In this document: in pieces, positions 1 through 8,278 of the stretch
Layout of the letters: every line of letters begins with the position of its first letter
Position numbering within the stretch: the stretch's first letter is position 1
Assembly: GCA_002300355.1 (NCBI GenBank)
Contig: NSGV01000001.1
Location: 1,984,001-2,048,000, forward strand
Direction: 5' to 3'
DNA: 64,000 bases
Origin: Streptomyces sp. TLI_235
GTDB lineage: Bacteria > Actinomycetota > Actinomycetes > Streptomycetales > Streptomycetaceae
Notes under the pieces: generated by a model
Told to the model about the DNA's origin: nothing
The model's input: the letters and a program-made list of their open reading frames with translations, nothing else
Databases searched by the model: none
Made by a program: the position numbers and the translations under genes

Positions 1-1
1 C

Positions 2-523
2 GCCTGGACACTGCTGCCGGACCAGCGGATCGGTGTTCTGTCGCTCGCCGTGCCGGACGCCGAGACCGTGATCCTCCGGACACTGCGGCGGCGCCGCACC
101 CGCATAGGGGTCAGTCCACCGTTCGACTCGCTCGGAGACACCCCCCTGGCACTGCGCTTCGCACGGCTGGCGCTCGTCGGGCTGACCCGGGAGTCGGCGG
201 GCGTGGCCCGCTTCGACGACCATCCCCTGGCCATGGTCGTGGCGGGGGCACCCGAGGAAGCGACCCGGCTGGTCAAGGTGGTCCTGGAACCCGTCCTGGC
301 TCTGCCGGCGCACGATCGGACGCGCCTGCTGGAGACGCTGAGACACTGGTTCGCCGAAGGTGGCCGGGCGCAGGAGACGGCCGAACGGATGTTCCTGCAT
401 CCAAACACCGTCCGCTACCGATTGCGTCGGATCGAGGAACTGACCGGCCGTTCCCTGTCCGACCCCCGGACCCTGGCCGACCTCGGGGCGGCGCTGGAGG
501 CCCTGCGTATCCTTCCCCGCTGA
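2..523 (+). CDS. PucR/CdaR-type transcriptional regulator, C-terminal part (5' end outside window)
   Basis: The reading frame is open from the window edge, so only the last 173 residues are visible. The C-terminal 60 residues carry the helix-turn-helix of the PucR/CdaR family, with the core HPNTVRYRLRRIEELTGRSL and the preceding WFAEGGRAQETAERMF segment. Family members bind DNA through this HTH and sense small molecules or ring/purine catabolites through N-terminal domains. The gene lies just upstream of a LysR gene and a beta-oxidation/aromatic island, so a role in catabolic control is plausible but not shown. A GTG at 50 could be taken as a start, but coding character continues upstream of it. 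Confidence 0.85.
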   Translation, partial: AWTLLPDQRIGVLSLAVPDAETVILRTLRRRRTRIGVSPPFDSLGDTPLALRFARLALVGLTRESAGVARFDDHPLAMVVAGAPEEATRLVKVVLEPVLALPAHDRTRLLETLRHWFAEGGRAQETAERMFLHPNTVRYRLRRIEELTGRSLSDPRTLADLGAALEALRILPR

Positions 524-572
524 TCTGGCGGTGAGGGCGGGGAGCCATGGACGGCCCCCTTATGCTCCCCGC

Positions 573-1478
573 ATGGAGCTACGGCACATCCGGTACTTCG
601 TCGCCGTTGCCGAGGAGTGCCATTTCGGGCGCGCCGCGGAACGCCTGCACATCGCCCAGCCCCCGCTGTCGCAGCAGATCAAACAGCTTGAGACGGAACT
701 CGGCGTACACCTACTGACCCGCTCGACCCGACGGGTCGAGCTCACACCCGCCGGTACCCGCTTCCTGGAGCGGGCGCGCGGCATCCTCGCCGCGGTGGAC
801 GCCGCCGCGGACGAAGCTGGGCGCGTCGCCGCCGGCCTGGTCGGCAAGGTCGCCATCGGCTTCACCGGTTCGGCGACGTACGAGCTGCTGCCTGCAGTGG
901 CCCGCGCGCTGCGCGAGGACTTCCCGGGAATCGAGCTGGAGCTCAAGGGGGAGATGCTGACACCGCGCCAGGTGGAAGCCCTGCACGACCGATCCCTGGA
1001 CATCGCCTTCCTGCGTCCACCAGTGCGCGACCCCGATCTGAACGTGCTGGTGTTCCGTCGGGAACCGCTCATCGCCGTGCTCCCGGAGGCGCACGAACTC
1101 GCCGACCGGAAGAGCGTGCCGCTGGCCGAGCTGCAGACCGAACCGTTCATCTGCTACCCCTCCCAGCATCGATCTGTGGTGTACGACGCCGTCTTCGATG
1201 CCTGCCAGCGAGCGGGCTTCCGTCCCTCGGCAGTGCAGGAGGTGGCCGAGACCTCGACCCTCGTCGCCTTCGTCGCCGGCGGGCTGGGCGTCGCGCTCGT
1301 CCCCGCCTCGGTGCGGCACCTGCACATCACGGGGGCCGCGTACCGACCCCTGTCGGGCACGACAGAGGAGGTCGAGCTGGCTATCGCCACCCGTGCGGGG
1401 GAGGACTCCGCGCTGCTCGCCCGGGTGGTGCCTCGACTCCGGTGGCTGCTGGGCGGCGGCCGACCTGCCGCCCGCTGA
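573..1478 (+). CDS. LysR family transcriptional regulator
   Basis: The product is 301 aa, a normal LysR length. The N-terminal winged HTH spans about residues 5-62 (MELRHIRYFVAVAEE, then IAQPPLSQQIKQLE). It is followed by a periplasmic-binding-protein-like effector domain (residues about 90-295) with the typical GLGVALVPASV segment near the C-terminus. I chose ATG 573 because the family signature starts there; an in-frame upstream start at 531 would add 14 residues unlike the family. This subgroup (BenM/CatR-like start MELRHLRYFVAV) often controls aromatic catabolism with a muconate-like inducer. The acyl-CoA dehydrogenase gene follows 134 bp downstream on the same strand and is the likeliest target; that is inference. 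Confidence 0.9.
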   Translation: MELRHIRYFVAVAEECHFGRAAERLHIAQPPLSQQIKQLETELGVHLLTRSTRRVELTPAGTRFLERARGILAAVDAAADEAGRVAAGLVGKVAIGFTGSATYELLPAVARALREDFPGIELELKGEMLTPRQVEALHDRSLDIAFLRPPVRDPDLNVLVFRREPLIAVLPEAHELADRKSVPLAELQTEPFICYPSQHRSVVYDAVFDACQRAGFRPSAVQEVAETSTLVAFVAGGLGVALVPASVRHLHITGAAYRPLSGTTEEVELAIATRAGEDSALLARVVPRLRWLLGGGRPAAR

Positions 1479-1612
1479 CGGCTCGGACCTGCTCATCCAC
1501 GGACGACCGTGCTGCACAGCGGCACGCGCGCTATGGCGTCGTGCTGTGCCCAGGTGAACGTGGCCCCATGCTTGCTGCAACCGCCGCTGGTTGCGAGCCT
1601 CGACGAAGGAGC

Positions 1613-2776
1613 ATGTCCGTGCGCCGTACGGTATTCAACGAAGATCACGAGGCGTTCCGGGAGACCCTCCGCGCCTTCATCGAGGCCGAGGTCGTTCCGG
1701 TCCACGACGATTGGCTTGCCGCCGGCCAGGCGCCGCGTGAGTTCTACTACAAGCTCGCCGAGCTGGGCCTGTTCGGGATCAACGTGCCGGAGGAGTACGG
1801 CGGCGCCGGCATGGACACCCACACGTTCGAGGCCATCGAGTACGAGGAGACGACCCGCGCCGGCGTCACCTTCGGCGGGTCCGGCGCCCACGTCATGCTC
1901 GGTCTGCCGTACATCAAGATGCTTGCCACCGACGAGCAGAAGAAGCGCTACCTGCCCAAGTTCGTCTCCGGTGAGGAGATGTGGGCCATCGCGATGACCG
2001 AGCCGGGCACCGGCTCCGATCTGGCCGGCATGAAGACCACCGCCAAGCTGAGCGAGGACGGCACGCACTACGTTCTCAACGGCGCCAAGACCTTCATCAC
2101 CGGCGGCGTCCACGCCGACCGCGTGATCGTCTGTGCCCGCACAGCCGCCCCGACGGCCGAGGACCGCCGCCACGGCATCTCCCTGTTCGCCGTGGCAGCC
2201 AAGTCCGAGGGCTACTCCATCGGCCGCAAGCTCGACAAGGTCGGCATGAAGACCTCCGACACCGCCGAGCTCGCCTTCGTCGACGTCAAGGTCCCCGTCG
2301 AAGACCTGCTCGGCGAGGAGAACAGGGGCTTCTCCTACCTCGGCGCCAACCTGTCCTCCGAGCGCTGGGGCATCGCCCACCTCGCGTACGCGCAGGCCGC
2401 GGCCGCCATCCGGTTCACCAAGGAGTACGTGCAGGAGCGCACTGCCTTCGGCAAGCCGGTCGCGTCCTTCCAGAACACCAAGTTCGAGCTGGCTGCCTGC
2501 CAGGCCGAGGTCGACGCCGCCCAGGCCGTGGCCGACCGTGCCCTGGAGGCCCTGGACGTGGGCGAGCTGACCCCGGCCGAGGCCGCCAGCACCAAGCTCT
2601 TCTGCACCGAGGTCGCGCACCGCGTGATCGACCGCTGCCTCCAGCTGCACGGCGGTTACGGCTACATGAACGAGTACCCGATCGCCCGCCTGTACGTCGA
2701 CAACCGCGTCAACCGCATCGTCGGCGGCACCAACGAGATCATGAAGTCGATCATCGCCAAGGACATGGGTCTGTAG
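1613..2776 (+). CDS. Acyl-CoA dehydrogenase
   Basis: A 387-aa FAD-dependent acyl-CoA dehydrogenase that would oxidise an acyl-CoA to the trans-2-enoyl-CoA. Visible landmarks are the FAD/substrate signatures AIAMTEPGTGSDLAGMKT and GAKTFITGG, and the C-terminal QLHGGYGYMNEYPIARLYVD block. At the position of the Y-E-G-T catalytic glutamate of medium-chain enzymes this protein has V-G-G-T-N-E, as in members that place the base elsewhere. ATG 1613 is preceded by GAAGGAG; the longer open frame upstream reads into the LysR 3' end and is non-coding in character. A strong terminator follows, so it is probably transcribed alone or with the LysR gene. The chain length or ring substrate cannot be told. 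Confidence 0.92.
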   Translation: MSVRRTVFNEDHEAFRETLRAFIEAEVVPVHDDWLAAGQAPREFYYKLAELGLFGINVPEEYGGAGMDTHTFEAIEYEETTRAGVTFGGSGAHVMLGLPYIKMLATDEQKKRYLPKFVSGEEMWAIAMTEPGTGSDLAGMKTTAKLSEDGTHYVLNGAKTFITGGVHADRVIVCARTAAPTAEDRRHGISLFAVAAKSEGYSIGRKLDKVGMKTSDTAELAFVDVKVPVEDLLGEENRGFSYLGANLSSERWGIAHLAYAQAAAAIRFTKEYVQERTAFGKPVASFQNTKFELAACQAEVDAAQAVADRALEALDVGELTPAEAASTKLFCTEVAHRVIDRCLQLHGGYGYMNEYPIARLYVDNRVNRIVGGTNEIMKSIIAKDMGL

Positions 2777-2786
2777 GGAAGGCTCC

Positions 2787-2833
2787 AGCCCTGGTGGATC
2801 GGCTCGATGTCGAGCCGATCCACCAGGGCTTTT
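2787..2833 (+). terminator. Rho-independent-type terminator after acyl-CoA dehydrogenase
   Basis: A perfect 20-bp inverted repeat (2787-2806 with 2811-2830) around an ATGT loop, followed by TTT. It starts 11 bp after the stop codon of the acyl-CoA dehydrogenase gene. Confidence 0.85.
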
Positions 2834-2933
2834 CCGTGAACGTGACGCCACGGATATCAATCCATTAGTAACCGATATTTCACACGTCATTGCGGCGCTG
2901 TAACACTCCTAGCAACCGTCCAAGGAGCGCCCG

Positions 2934-3332
2934 ATGACGCCGTTCATGATTTCCGTGATGTCCCTGCTCGACGGGGTGCTCCCGCCCGCGCCGGAGACCG
3001 AACCGAGTCAGGCCTGCCCGGTGGCGGTCGCCACCGACGCGCAGGTCGTCGTCCGGGCCCTCGCCGAGCAGCTGGTCTGCGAGGCGAATGTGGTCCTGCG
3101 GGACCACGGAACCCCCTTCACGCTGGCGGACGAGGCCGGCCCCGGGGGCCTGTCTTTCACCATCGGCTATGGCGACGTCGAAGCCCGGGTGGAGACCACC
3201 GTCTCCGGCCGTACCGCCGTTGCCAGGCTCACCGCTCCCGGTCTCCCGGACGACGGTCAGCGCCGACTCACCAGTGAGGACGAGCTCCAGGCGCTTCTGC
3301 TCGGCCTGATCGCTGCCCCCGCACGCCGCTGA
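2934..3332 (+). CDS. Uncharacterised 132-aa protein upstream of phenol hydroxylase remnant
   Basis: Not recognised. The ORF starts at ATG 2934 with a good ribosome site (AAGGAG) and has clean actinobacterial codon use. The protein is soluble, acidic, and has an alanine/valine-rich helical stretch (about residues 30-60) followed by a probable beta-rich section. It ends 51 bp before the truncated phenol hydroxylase beta gene and probably belonged to the same operon. It does not resemble the small DmpK or DmpM components of multicomponent phenol hydroxylases. With the partner enzyme gone it may now be an orphan. Confidence 0.6.
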   Translation: MTPFMISVMSLLDGVLPPAPETEPSQACPVAVATDAQVVVRALAEQLVCEANVVLRDHGTPFTLADEAGPGGLSFTIGYGDVEARVETTVSGRTAVARLTAPGLPDDGQRRLTSEDELQALLLGLIAAPARR

Positions 3333-3383
3333 AACAGCGCGGCCACCGCCCCTGATGCCGATGGAGCCCGTCAGGAGAAGCCC

Positions 3384-3915
3384 GTGCAATACGAACTGCG
3401 TTACCGCGTCCTCGAACCGAGGCGCCAGACCTACCAGAACGTGATCGACCGCCTCGGCGACCAGCCGGCGAGCCGCTACCTCGAAGCGACACTCGACGTC
3501 GAACCGAGGGAGAACTTCCACTACCGGCCCACCTGGGCGCAGGGCCGGGAGCTGTACGACGAGCGGTTCTCCGCCCTGCGGCTGTCGGACCCGTACAGCT
3601 ACACCGATCCGCGCCAGTACTACTACACCCCGTACGTGACCCAGCGAGCCGCACTGCACGACGAGTTCGGCAAGACCCTGGGCTATCTGGAGACGCGCGA
3701 CCTGCTGTCGAAGCTCCCCGAGCCGTGGCACTCGGTGCTGACGTCGGTGGTCGTCCCGCTCAGGCACTACGAGTCCGGAGCTCAGCTCGTCAGCGTCTCC
3801 GGCGCCCGCTTCGCCTACGGCACCTCCCTGGAGCAGTGCTGCACCTTCGCCGCGTTCGACCGGATCGGCAACGCGCAGATGCTCTCCCGGATCGGCATCG
3901 CCGCCGGCGGCCAGG
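3384..3915 (+). pseudogene. Multicomponent phenol/toluene hydroxylase beta subunit, 3'-truncated
   Basis: The first roughly 177 residues match the DmpL/P1 (non-catalytic beta) subunit of diiron phenol hydroxylases: RQTYQNVIDRLGDQPASRY near the N-terminus, then NFHYRPTW, DPRQYYYTPYV and a final DRIGNAQMLSRIGIA segment. Family members are about 330 aa and form a hydroxylase with alpha and gamma chains, an effector and a reductase; none of those genes is here. Homology stops near 3910, where the sequence changes abruptly into the tail of an XRE-cupin regulator in another frame. The open frame runs on to 4139, but that part is unrelated. GTG 3384 has an AGGAG site. The gene was cut by a deletion or recombination. 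Confidence 0.8.
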
Positions 3916-4026
3916 GAGTCACTGGCGGACGAGAGCCTGGTGCACATCGTGGTGAGCGTGCCGCGCGTCCAGCCTGGCACCGGCGGTACGGACCTGGCGC
4001 GGACCCACGGGTACGAAAGACCCTGA
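3916..4026 (+). pseudogene. Remnant: C-terminal tail of a second XRE-cupin regulator
   Basis: Read from 3916, this frame gives ESLADESLVHIVVSVPRVQP and a stop at 4024-4026. It matches the last 35 or so residues of the intact XRE-cupin regulator at 8279-8884 (SLAGESLVHIVVSVPRVQPG). The DNA is similar but clearly diverged, so this is an old paralogous copy rather than a recent duplication. Its upstream part is missing and replaced by the phenol hydroxylase fragment. Confidence 0.85.
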
Positions 4027-4388
4027 GCTTCGCCGCACCTGGTGTGCCGCATCTCGGCACAACCGATTGGGCCACCCCCGGGACAGGGCGGAATCTGGCG
4101 TTGGCTGCTCGTCAGGGCGGTCCGAGCCGCCAGGCGTGAGCGTCCGGCATATACCCGTGGTGCTCTTGCGCTCACGCCTGGCCGGCCACCGTTCTCCGCG
4201 TCCAGACCAGGGTGGTCATGTCGGAGACCGGGATCCATCCACAAACGGGTGGGGCCGGACAGTCCGCAACGGCATGGCAGGCGGATCGGCCGGGTTGACG
4301 TGTCCGATCCACCTACCCGGTGACCTCGGCGCCGCGCATGCCGGCGGCACCAGCGGTCCGCTCAGGCGGCCGGCGGCCTGCTCACGTC

Positions 4389-4487
4389 CTACGGCGCTGC
4401 CGCTTGGCGTCCCTTCGCTGCGGTGAGGGCGCGTGCCGCCTCGAAGGCCACGCGGCGCAGGGCCGGGGCGTAGCGGGACGGCCCGAA
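4389..4487 (-). pseudogene. Remnant: C-terminal tail of a second IclR regulator
   Basis: The minus strand reads [20 protein letters not shown], then [12 protein letters not shown] and a stop at 4389-4391. This matches the end of the intact IclR protein at 8992-9843 ([20 protein letters not shown], then ITAAKARLA). Nothing upstream in this frame resembles IclR, so only the tail is left. Together with the remnant at 3916-4026 it repeats the convergent XRE-cupin/IclR arrangement found intact at 8.3-9.8 kb. The roughly 360 bp between the two remnants holds no recognisable gene. Confidence 0.8.
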
Positions 4488-4594
4488 GCCGCACACCTCC
4501 TTGGACGGTGCCCACTGCCGGACTTGCCTGGCCGGTCACCGCTGTCCATGACCCGTCCATGTACTTCGCTCATGACATGCGAGAGGCACACACT

Positions 4595-5809
4595 GTGACC
4601 ACCGAGGCGTACGTCTACGACGCCGTCCGCACTCCACGCGGCCGAGGCAAGCCCAACGGCTCCCTGCACGGGACCAAGCCCATCGACCTGGTCGTCGGGC
4701 TGATCCACGAGCTCCAAGCCCGCTTCCCCGGTCTGGACCCGTCCGCGATCGACGACATCGTGCTCGGTGTGGTCAGCCCGCTCGGCGACCAGGGCGGCGA
4801 CATCGCCCGGGCCGCCGCCATCGCGGCCGGCCTTCCCGACACCGTCGCGGGCGTGCAGGAGAACCGCTTCTGTGCCTCCGGCTTGGAAGCCGTCAATCTG
4901 GCGGCGGCAAAGGTCCGTTCGGGCTGGGAGGACCTGATCCTGGCCGGCGGGGTGGAGTCGATGTCCCGGGTCCCGATGGGCTCCGACGGCGGCGCCTGGC
5001 TCATGGACCCGATGACCGCCTACGAGGCCCGGATCGTGCCGCAGGGCGTCGCCGCCGACCTCATCGCCACCATCGGGGACTTTTCCCGCACGGACGTGGA
5101 CGCCTTCGCCGCCGAGTCCCAGAACCGTGCCGCCAAGGCCGAGGCCGACGGCCTCTTCGACCGTTCCGTGGTCCCGGTCAAGGACCGCAGCGGGCTCGTG
5201 GTGCTGGACCGCGACGAGTTCATCCGCCCCGGGACGACCGTGGAGACTCTGGCCGCCCTCAAGCCGTCCTTCGCCCGGATCGGCGAGGCCGGTGGCTTTG
5301 ATGCCCTGGCCCTGCAGAAGTACCACTGGGTGGAGAAGATCGACCACGTCCACCACGCGGGCAACTCCTCCGGCATCGTCGACGGCGCCGCCCTGGTCGC
5401 CATCGGCAACCGCGAGGTCGGCGAACGGTACGGGCTGCGCCCGCGGGCCAGGATCGTCTCGGCCGCGGTCTCCGGCTCCGACCCGACCATCATGCTGACC
5501 GGCCCGGCCCCGGCCGCCCGCAAGGCCCTCGCCAAGGCCGGGCTGGAGCCTTCGGACATCGACCTGGTGGAGATCAACGAGGCCTTCGCGGCGATCGCTC
5601 TGCGCTTCATGCACGAACTCGGCTTCCGCCACGAGCAGGTGAACGTCAACGGCGGTGCGATCGCTCTCGGCCACCCGCTCGGCGCCACCGGCGCCATGAT
5701 CCTGGGCACCCTGATCGACGAGCTGGAGCGCCGTGACCTCCGCTACGGCCTGGCCACGCTCTGCATCGCCGCCGGCATGGGCATCGCCACCGTCGTCGAG
5801 CGCATCTGA
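4595..5809 (+). CDS. Acetyl-CoA acyltransferase (thiolase)
   Basis: A 404-aa thiolase that would cleave 3-ketoacyl-CoA with CoA in the last step of beta-oxidation. The active-site cysteine lies in [19 protein letters not shown]. The C-terminal signatures [20 protein letters not shown] (catalytic His) and [11 protein letters not shown] (second Cys) are intact. GTG 4595, with GAGAGG 9 bp upstream, gives the family N-terminus [20 protein letters not shown]; an upstream in-frame ATG at 4559 would add a poorly conserved leader. The next gene begins 20 bp later and encodes the FadB-like partner, so the two form a fadA-fadB type operon in thiolase-first order. Confidence 0.93.
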   Translation: MTTEAYVYDAVRTPRGRGKPNGSLHGTKPIDLVVGLIHELQARFPGLDPSAIDDIVLGVVSPLGDQGGDIARAAAIAAGLPDTVAGVQENRFCASGLEAVNLAAAKVRSGWEDLILAGGVESMSRVPMGSDGGAWLMDPMTAYEARIVPQGVAADLIATIGDFSRTDVDAFAAESQNRAAKAEADGLFDRSVVPVKDRSGLVVLDRDEFIRPGTTVETLAALKPSFARIGEAGGFDALALQKYHWVEKIDHVHHAGNSSGIVDGAALVAIGNREVGERYGLRPRARIVSAAVSGSDPTIMLTGPAPAARKALAKAGLEPSDIDLVEINEAFAAIALRFMHELGFRHEQVNVNGGAIALGHPLGATGAMILGTLIDELERRDLRYGLATLCIAAGMGIATVVERI

Positions 5810-5829
5810 ACCTGAGGAGATCCTCCACT

Positions 5830-7989
5830 ATGACCCAGTCAATCCGCTGGGAGCAGGACGGGGACGGCGTCGTGACCCTCGTCCTCGACGACCCCACCCA
5901 GTCCGTCAACACCATGAACGACGCCTTCACCGACTCCCTTGAGGAGATGGTGGCCCGGTTGAAGGCCATGGACGACCTGCGCGGCGTGGTGGTCACATCG
6001 GCGAAGGAGACCTTCTTCGCCGGCGGTGACCTGCGCATGCTCAGTGCTGTCCGGCCCGAGGACGCGCAAGGCTTCTACGACACGTCCATGAGGCTCAAGC
6101 AGGCGCTGCGTGGTCTGGAGACGCTGGGCAAGCCAGTGGTCGCCGCGATCAACGGCTCGGCGCTCGGCGGTGGTCTGGAGATCGCGCTCACCTGCCACCA
6201 CCGCATCGCCCTCGACGCCCCGGGCAGCAAGATCGGCTTGCCCGAGGTCACCCTCGGCCTGCTCCCGGGCGGCGGCGGTGTGGTCCGCACGGTCCGGCTG
6301 CTGGGCATCACCGACGCCTTGCTCAAGGTGCTGCTCAAGGGCAAGCAGTACCGTCCCGCGCAGGCTCTCGAGGTCGGTCTGGTCGACGAACTCGCCGACA
6401 CCACGCAGGACATGCTCGCCAAGGCCCGCGCCTGGATCGACGCCCACCCCGAGTCGGTTCAGCGCTTCGACGTCAAGGGCTACAAGATTCCCGGCGGCAC
6501 CCCCGCCACGCCGGCGTTCGCCGCCAACCTGCCCGCGTTCCCGGCCAGTCTGCGCAAGGAGCTGGGCGGCGCACCCTACCCGGCTCCGCGCAACATCCTC
6601 GCCGCCGCCGTGGAGAGCACCCAGGTCGACGTCGAGACGGCGATGCAGGTGGAGGCGCGCTACTTCACCGAGCTGGTCTGCGGGCAGACCGCCAAGAACA
6701 TGATCCAGGCGTTCTTCTTCGACATGCGGACCGTCAACTCCGGTGCGAGGAGGCCCAAGGACATCCCGTCCCGGGAGGTCCGCAAGGTCGCTGTGCTCGG
6801 CGCCGGCATGATGGGCTCCGGCATCGCGTACGCCTGCGCAGCGGCCGGGATCCAGGTCGTGCTCAAGGACATCTCGCCGGAGGCCGCCGAGCGCGGAAAG
6901 TCCTACTCGGCAGGCGTGTTGGACAAGGCGGTGGCCCGGGGCACGATGACCCCGGACGAGCGGGAGAAGGTCCTCGCCCGGATCACCCCGACGGCTGAGG
7001 CCGCCGACCTCGCGGGCTGCGACGTGGTGATCGAGGCCGTCTTCGAGGACCCCCAGCTCAAGTACAAGGTGTTCCAGGACGTCCAGGATGTCGTCGCCCC
7101 CGACGCACTGCTCTGCTCCAACACCTCCACCCTGCCCATCAGCCTGCTCGCCGAGGGCGTCACCCGCCGCGCCGACTTCATCGGCCTGCACTTCTTTTCG
7201 CCGGTCGACAAGATGCCACTGGTGGAGATCATCCGCGGCCCGCAGACGGGCGATGAGACGCTGGCCCGCGCCTTCGATCTGGTCCGCCAGATCCGCAAGA
7301 CCCCGATCGTGGTCAACGACTCCCGCGGCTTCTTCACCTCTCGCGTCATCCGGACGTTCATCGACGAGGGGGTCGCCATGGTCGGCGAGGGCATCGACCC
7401 GGCCTCCGTCGAGCAGGCCGCCACCCAGGCCGGTTACCCGGCCAAGGTGCTCTCGCTGATGGACGAGCTGACCCTCACCCTCTCCCGGAAGATCAGCAAT
7501 GAGGCCCGCCGCGCCGTCGAGGAGGCCGGCGGTATCCGGACCGGGCATCCTGCGGACGCCGTGCTCGACCGGATGCTGGACGAGTTCCACCGTCCGGGCC
7601 GCAGCGGCGGCGCGGGCTTCTACGAGTACGAGGACGGCCGCCGCACGCGCCTGTGGACCGGCCTGCGGGAACACTTCACGCGTCCTGGTGCGGAAATCCC
7701 GTTCGAGGACATGAAGGAGCGCATGCTCTTCGCTGAGGCGCTGGACTCCGTCCGCTGCCTGGAGGAGAACGTGCTGACGTCCGTCGCGGACGCCAATGTC
7801 GGCTCCCTGCTCGGCATCGGCTTCCCTGCCTGGACCGGCGGCGTCCTCCAGTACATCAACGGCTACCAGGGCGGCCTGCCGGGATTCGTGGCCCGTGCCC
7901 ACGAACTGGCCGACCGCTACGGCGAGCGTCTCACCCCACCTGCGCTGTTGCTGAACATGGCTGCTGAGGGCCGCACCTTCGAGGACTGA
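5830..7989 (+). CDS. Bifunctional enoyl-CoA hydratase / 3-hydroxyacyl-CoA dehydrogenase (FadB-like)
   Basis: A 719-aa fusion, the usual length of FadB/FadJ alpha chains. The N-terminal hydratase domain (about 1-190) shows GSALGGGLEIALTCHHRIA and PEVTLGLLPGGGG. The dehydrogenase part has the NAD-binding VAVLGAGMMGSGIAYACAAA (about residue 315) and the catalytic-His segment GLHFFSPVDKMPLVEI. Two C-terminal 3HCDH domains follow. It would hydrate enoyl-CoA and oxidise 3-hydroxyacyl-CoA, channelling product to the thiolase encoded just upstream. ATG 5830 has GAGGAG 10 bp upstream. Together with the acyl-CoA dehydrogenase it completes one beta-oxidation turn, perhaps for side chains or ring-fission acids. 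Confidence 0.94.
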   Translation: MTQSIRWEQDGDGVVTLVLDDPTQSVNTMNDAFTDSLEEMVARLKAMDDLRGVVVTSAKETFFAGGDLRMLSAVRPEDAQGFYDTSMRLKQALRGLETLGKPVVAAINGSALGGGLEIALTCHHRIALDAPGSKIGLPEVTLGLLPGGGGVVRTVRLLGITDALLKVLLKGKQYRPAQALEVGLVDELADTTQDMLAKARAWIDAHPESVQRFDVKGYKIPGGTPATPAFAANLPAFPASLRKELGGAPYPAPRNILAAAVESTQVDVETAMQVEARYFTELVCGQTAKNMIQAFFFDMRTVNSGARRPKDIPSREVRKVAVLGAGMMGSGIAYACAAAGIQVVLKDISPEAAERGKSYSAGVLDKAVARGTMTPDEREKVLARITPTAEAADLAGCDVVIEAVFEDPQLKYKVFQDVQDVVAPDALLCSNTSTLPISLLAEGVTRRADFIGLHFFSPVDKMPLVEIIRGPQTGDETLARAFDLVRQIRKTPIVVNDSRGFFTSRVIRTFIDEGVAMVGEGIDPASVEQAATQAGYPAKVLSLMDELTLTLSRKISNEARRAVEEAGGIRTGHPADAVLDRMLDEFHRPGRSGGAGFYEYEDGRRTRLWTGLREHFTRPGAEIPFEDMKERMLFAEALDSVRCLEENVLTSVADANVGSLLGIGFPAWTGGVLQYINGYQGGLPGFVARAHELADRYGERLTPPALLLNMAAEGRTFED

Positions 7990-8015
7990 TGCGATGAAGG
8001 GGCGGGGCCTCCCGC

Positions 8016-8136
8016 TCCTGCCGCGTGCTGGTCGGCGCCGGACTGCCCATCCACATCATCGGTGGCGCGGACGTCGCGGCCGACCGACGCGAAACGGCCG
8101 ATCCGCCAGGGCACCGAACTGGCGGCGGCGCTCTGA
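8016..8136 (+). pseudogene. Remnant of 2,4-dienoyl-CoA reductase (FadH-like) C-terminus, frameshifted
   Basis: From 8016 one frame reads LVGAGLPIHIIGGADVAAD. A one-base shift then gives DAKRPIRQGTELAAAL and a stop at 8134-8136. The two pieces together match the end of FadH-type NADPH-dependent 2,4-dienoyl-CoA reductases (an IGGxDVAxELDAKRAIxQGTxLA pattern). FadH works with FadB on unsaturated acyl-CoAs, so its loss directly after fadB fits an operon whose last gene was deleted. Only about 40 codons survive. The identification rests on this short pattern. Confidence 0.65.
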
Positions 8137-8161
8137 GCGCTTCTGCAGCGCGCCGGCTCAT

Positions 8162-8192
8162 GGCACCCCCGCGGTGCGCGGGGGTGCCTCTT
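8162..8192 (+). terminator. Terminator after the fadAB operon
   Basis: A perfect 12-bp stem (8162-8173 with 8177-8188) around a GTG loop, followed by TCTT. It lies after the fadH remnant and before the XRE-cupin promoter. Confidence 0.75.
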
Positions 8193-8240
8193 CCGAGCAA
8201 CTGCGCCACTGAGAATGATCGTTCCGGGCCCGAGCGGGAA

Positions 8241-8271
8241 TGGACGACTGGCTCTCAGATGCCCCTAGAGT
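8241..8271 (+). promoter_or_regulatory. Candidate leaderless promoter for the XRE-cupin gene
   Basis: TAGAGT at 8266-8271 fits the TANNNT -10 consensus of actinobacterial vegetative promoters, and a weaker TGGACG at 8241-8246 sits 19 bp upstream. Transcription would start about 8278-8279, at the GTG start codon itself. This explains why no Shine-Dalgarno sequence precedes that GTG. Assigned by eye only. Confidence 0.4.
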
Positions 8272-8278
8272 GGTGGCT

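Noticed and set aside
1493..2890. Long minus-strand open frame opposite the acyl-CoA dehydrogenase (and similar long antisense frames opposite fadB, the dioxygenase genes and tra)
   Set aside because: These are high-GC antisense shadows with Gly/Arg/Ala/Asp-rich nonsense composition; the plus-strand genes have clear family motifs.
4042..4426. Open frames between the XRE-cupin and IclR remnants
   Set aside because: No motif, no ribosome site, and they run into the IclR remnant; treated as decayed intergenic DNA.
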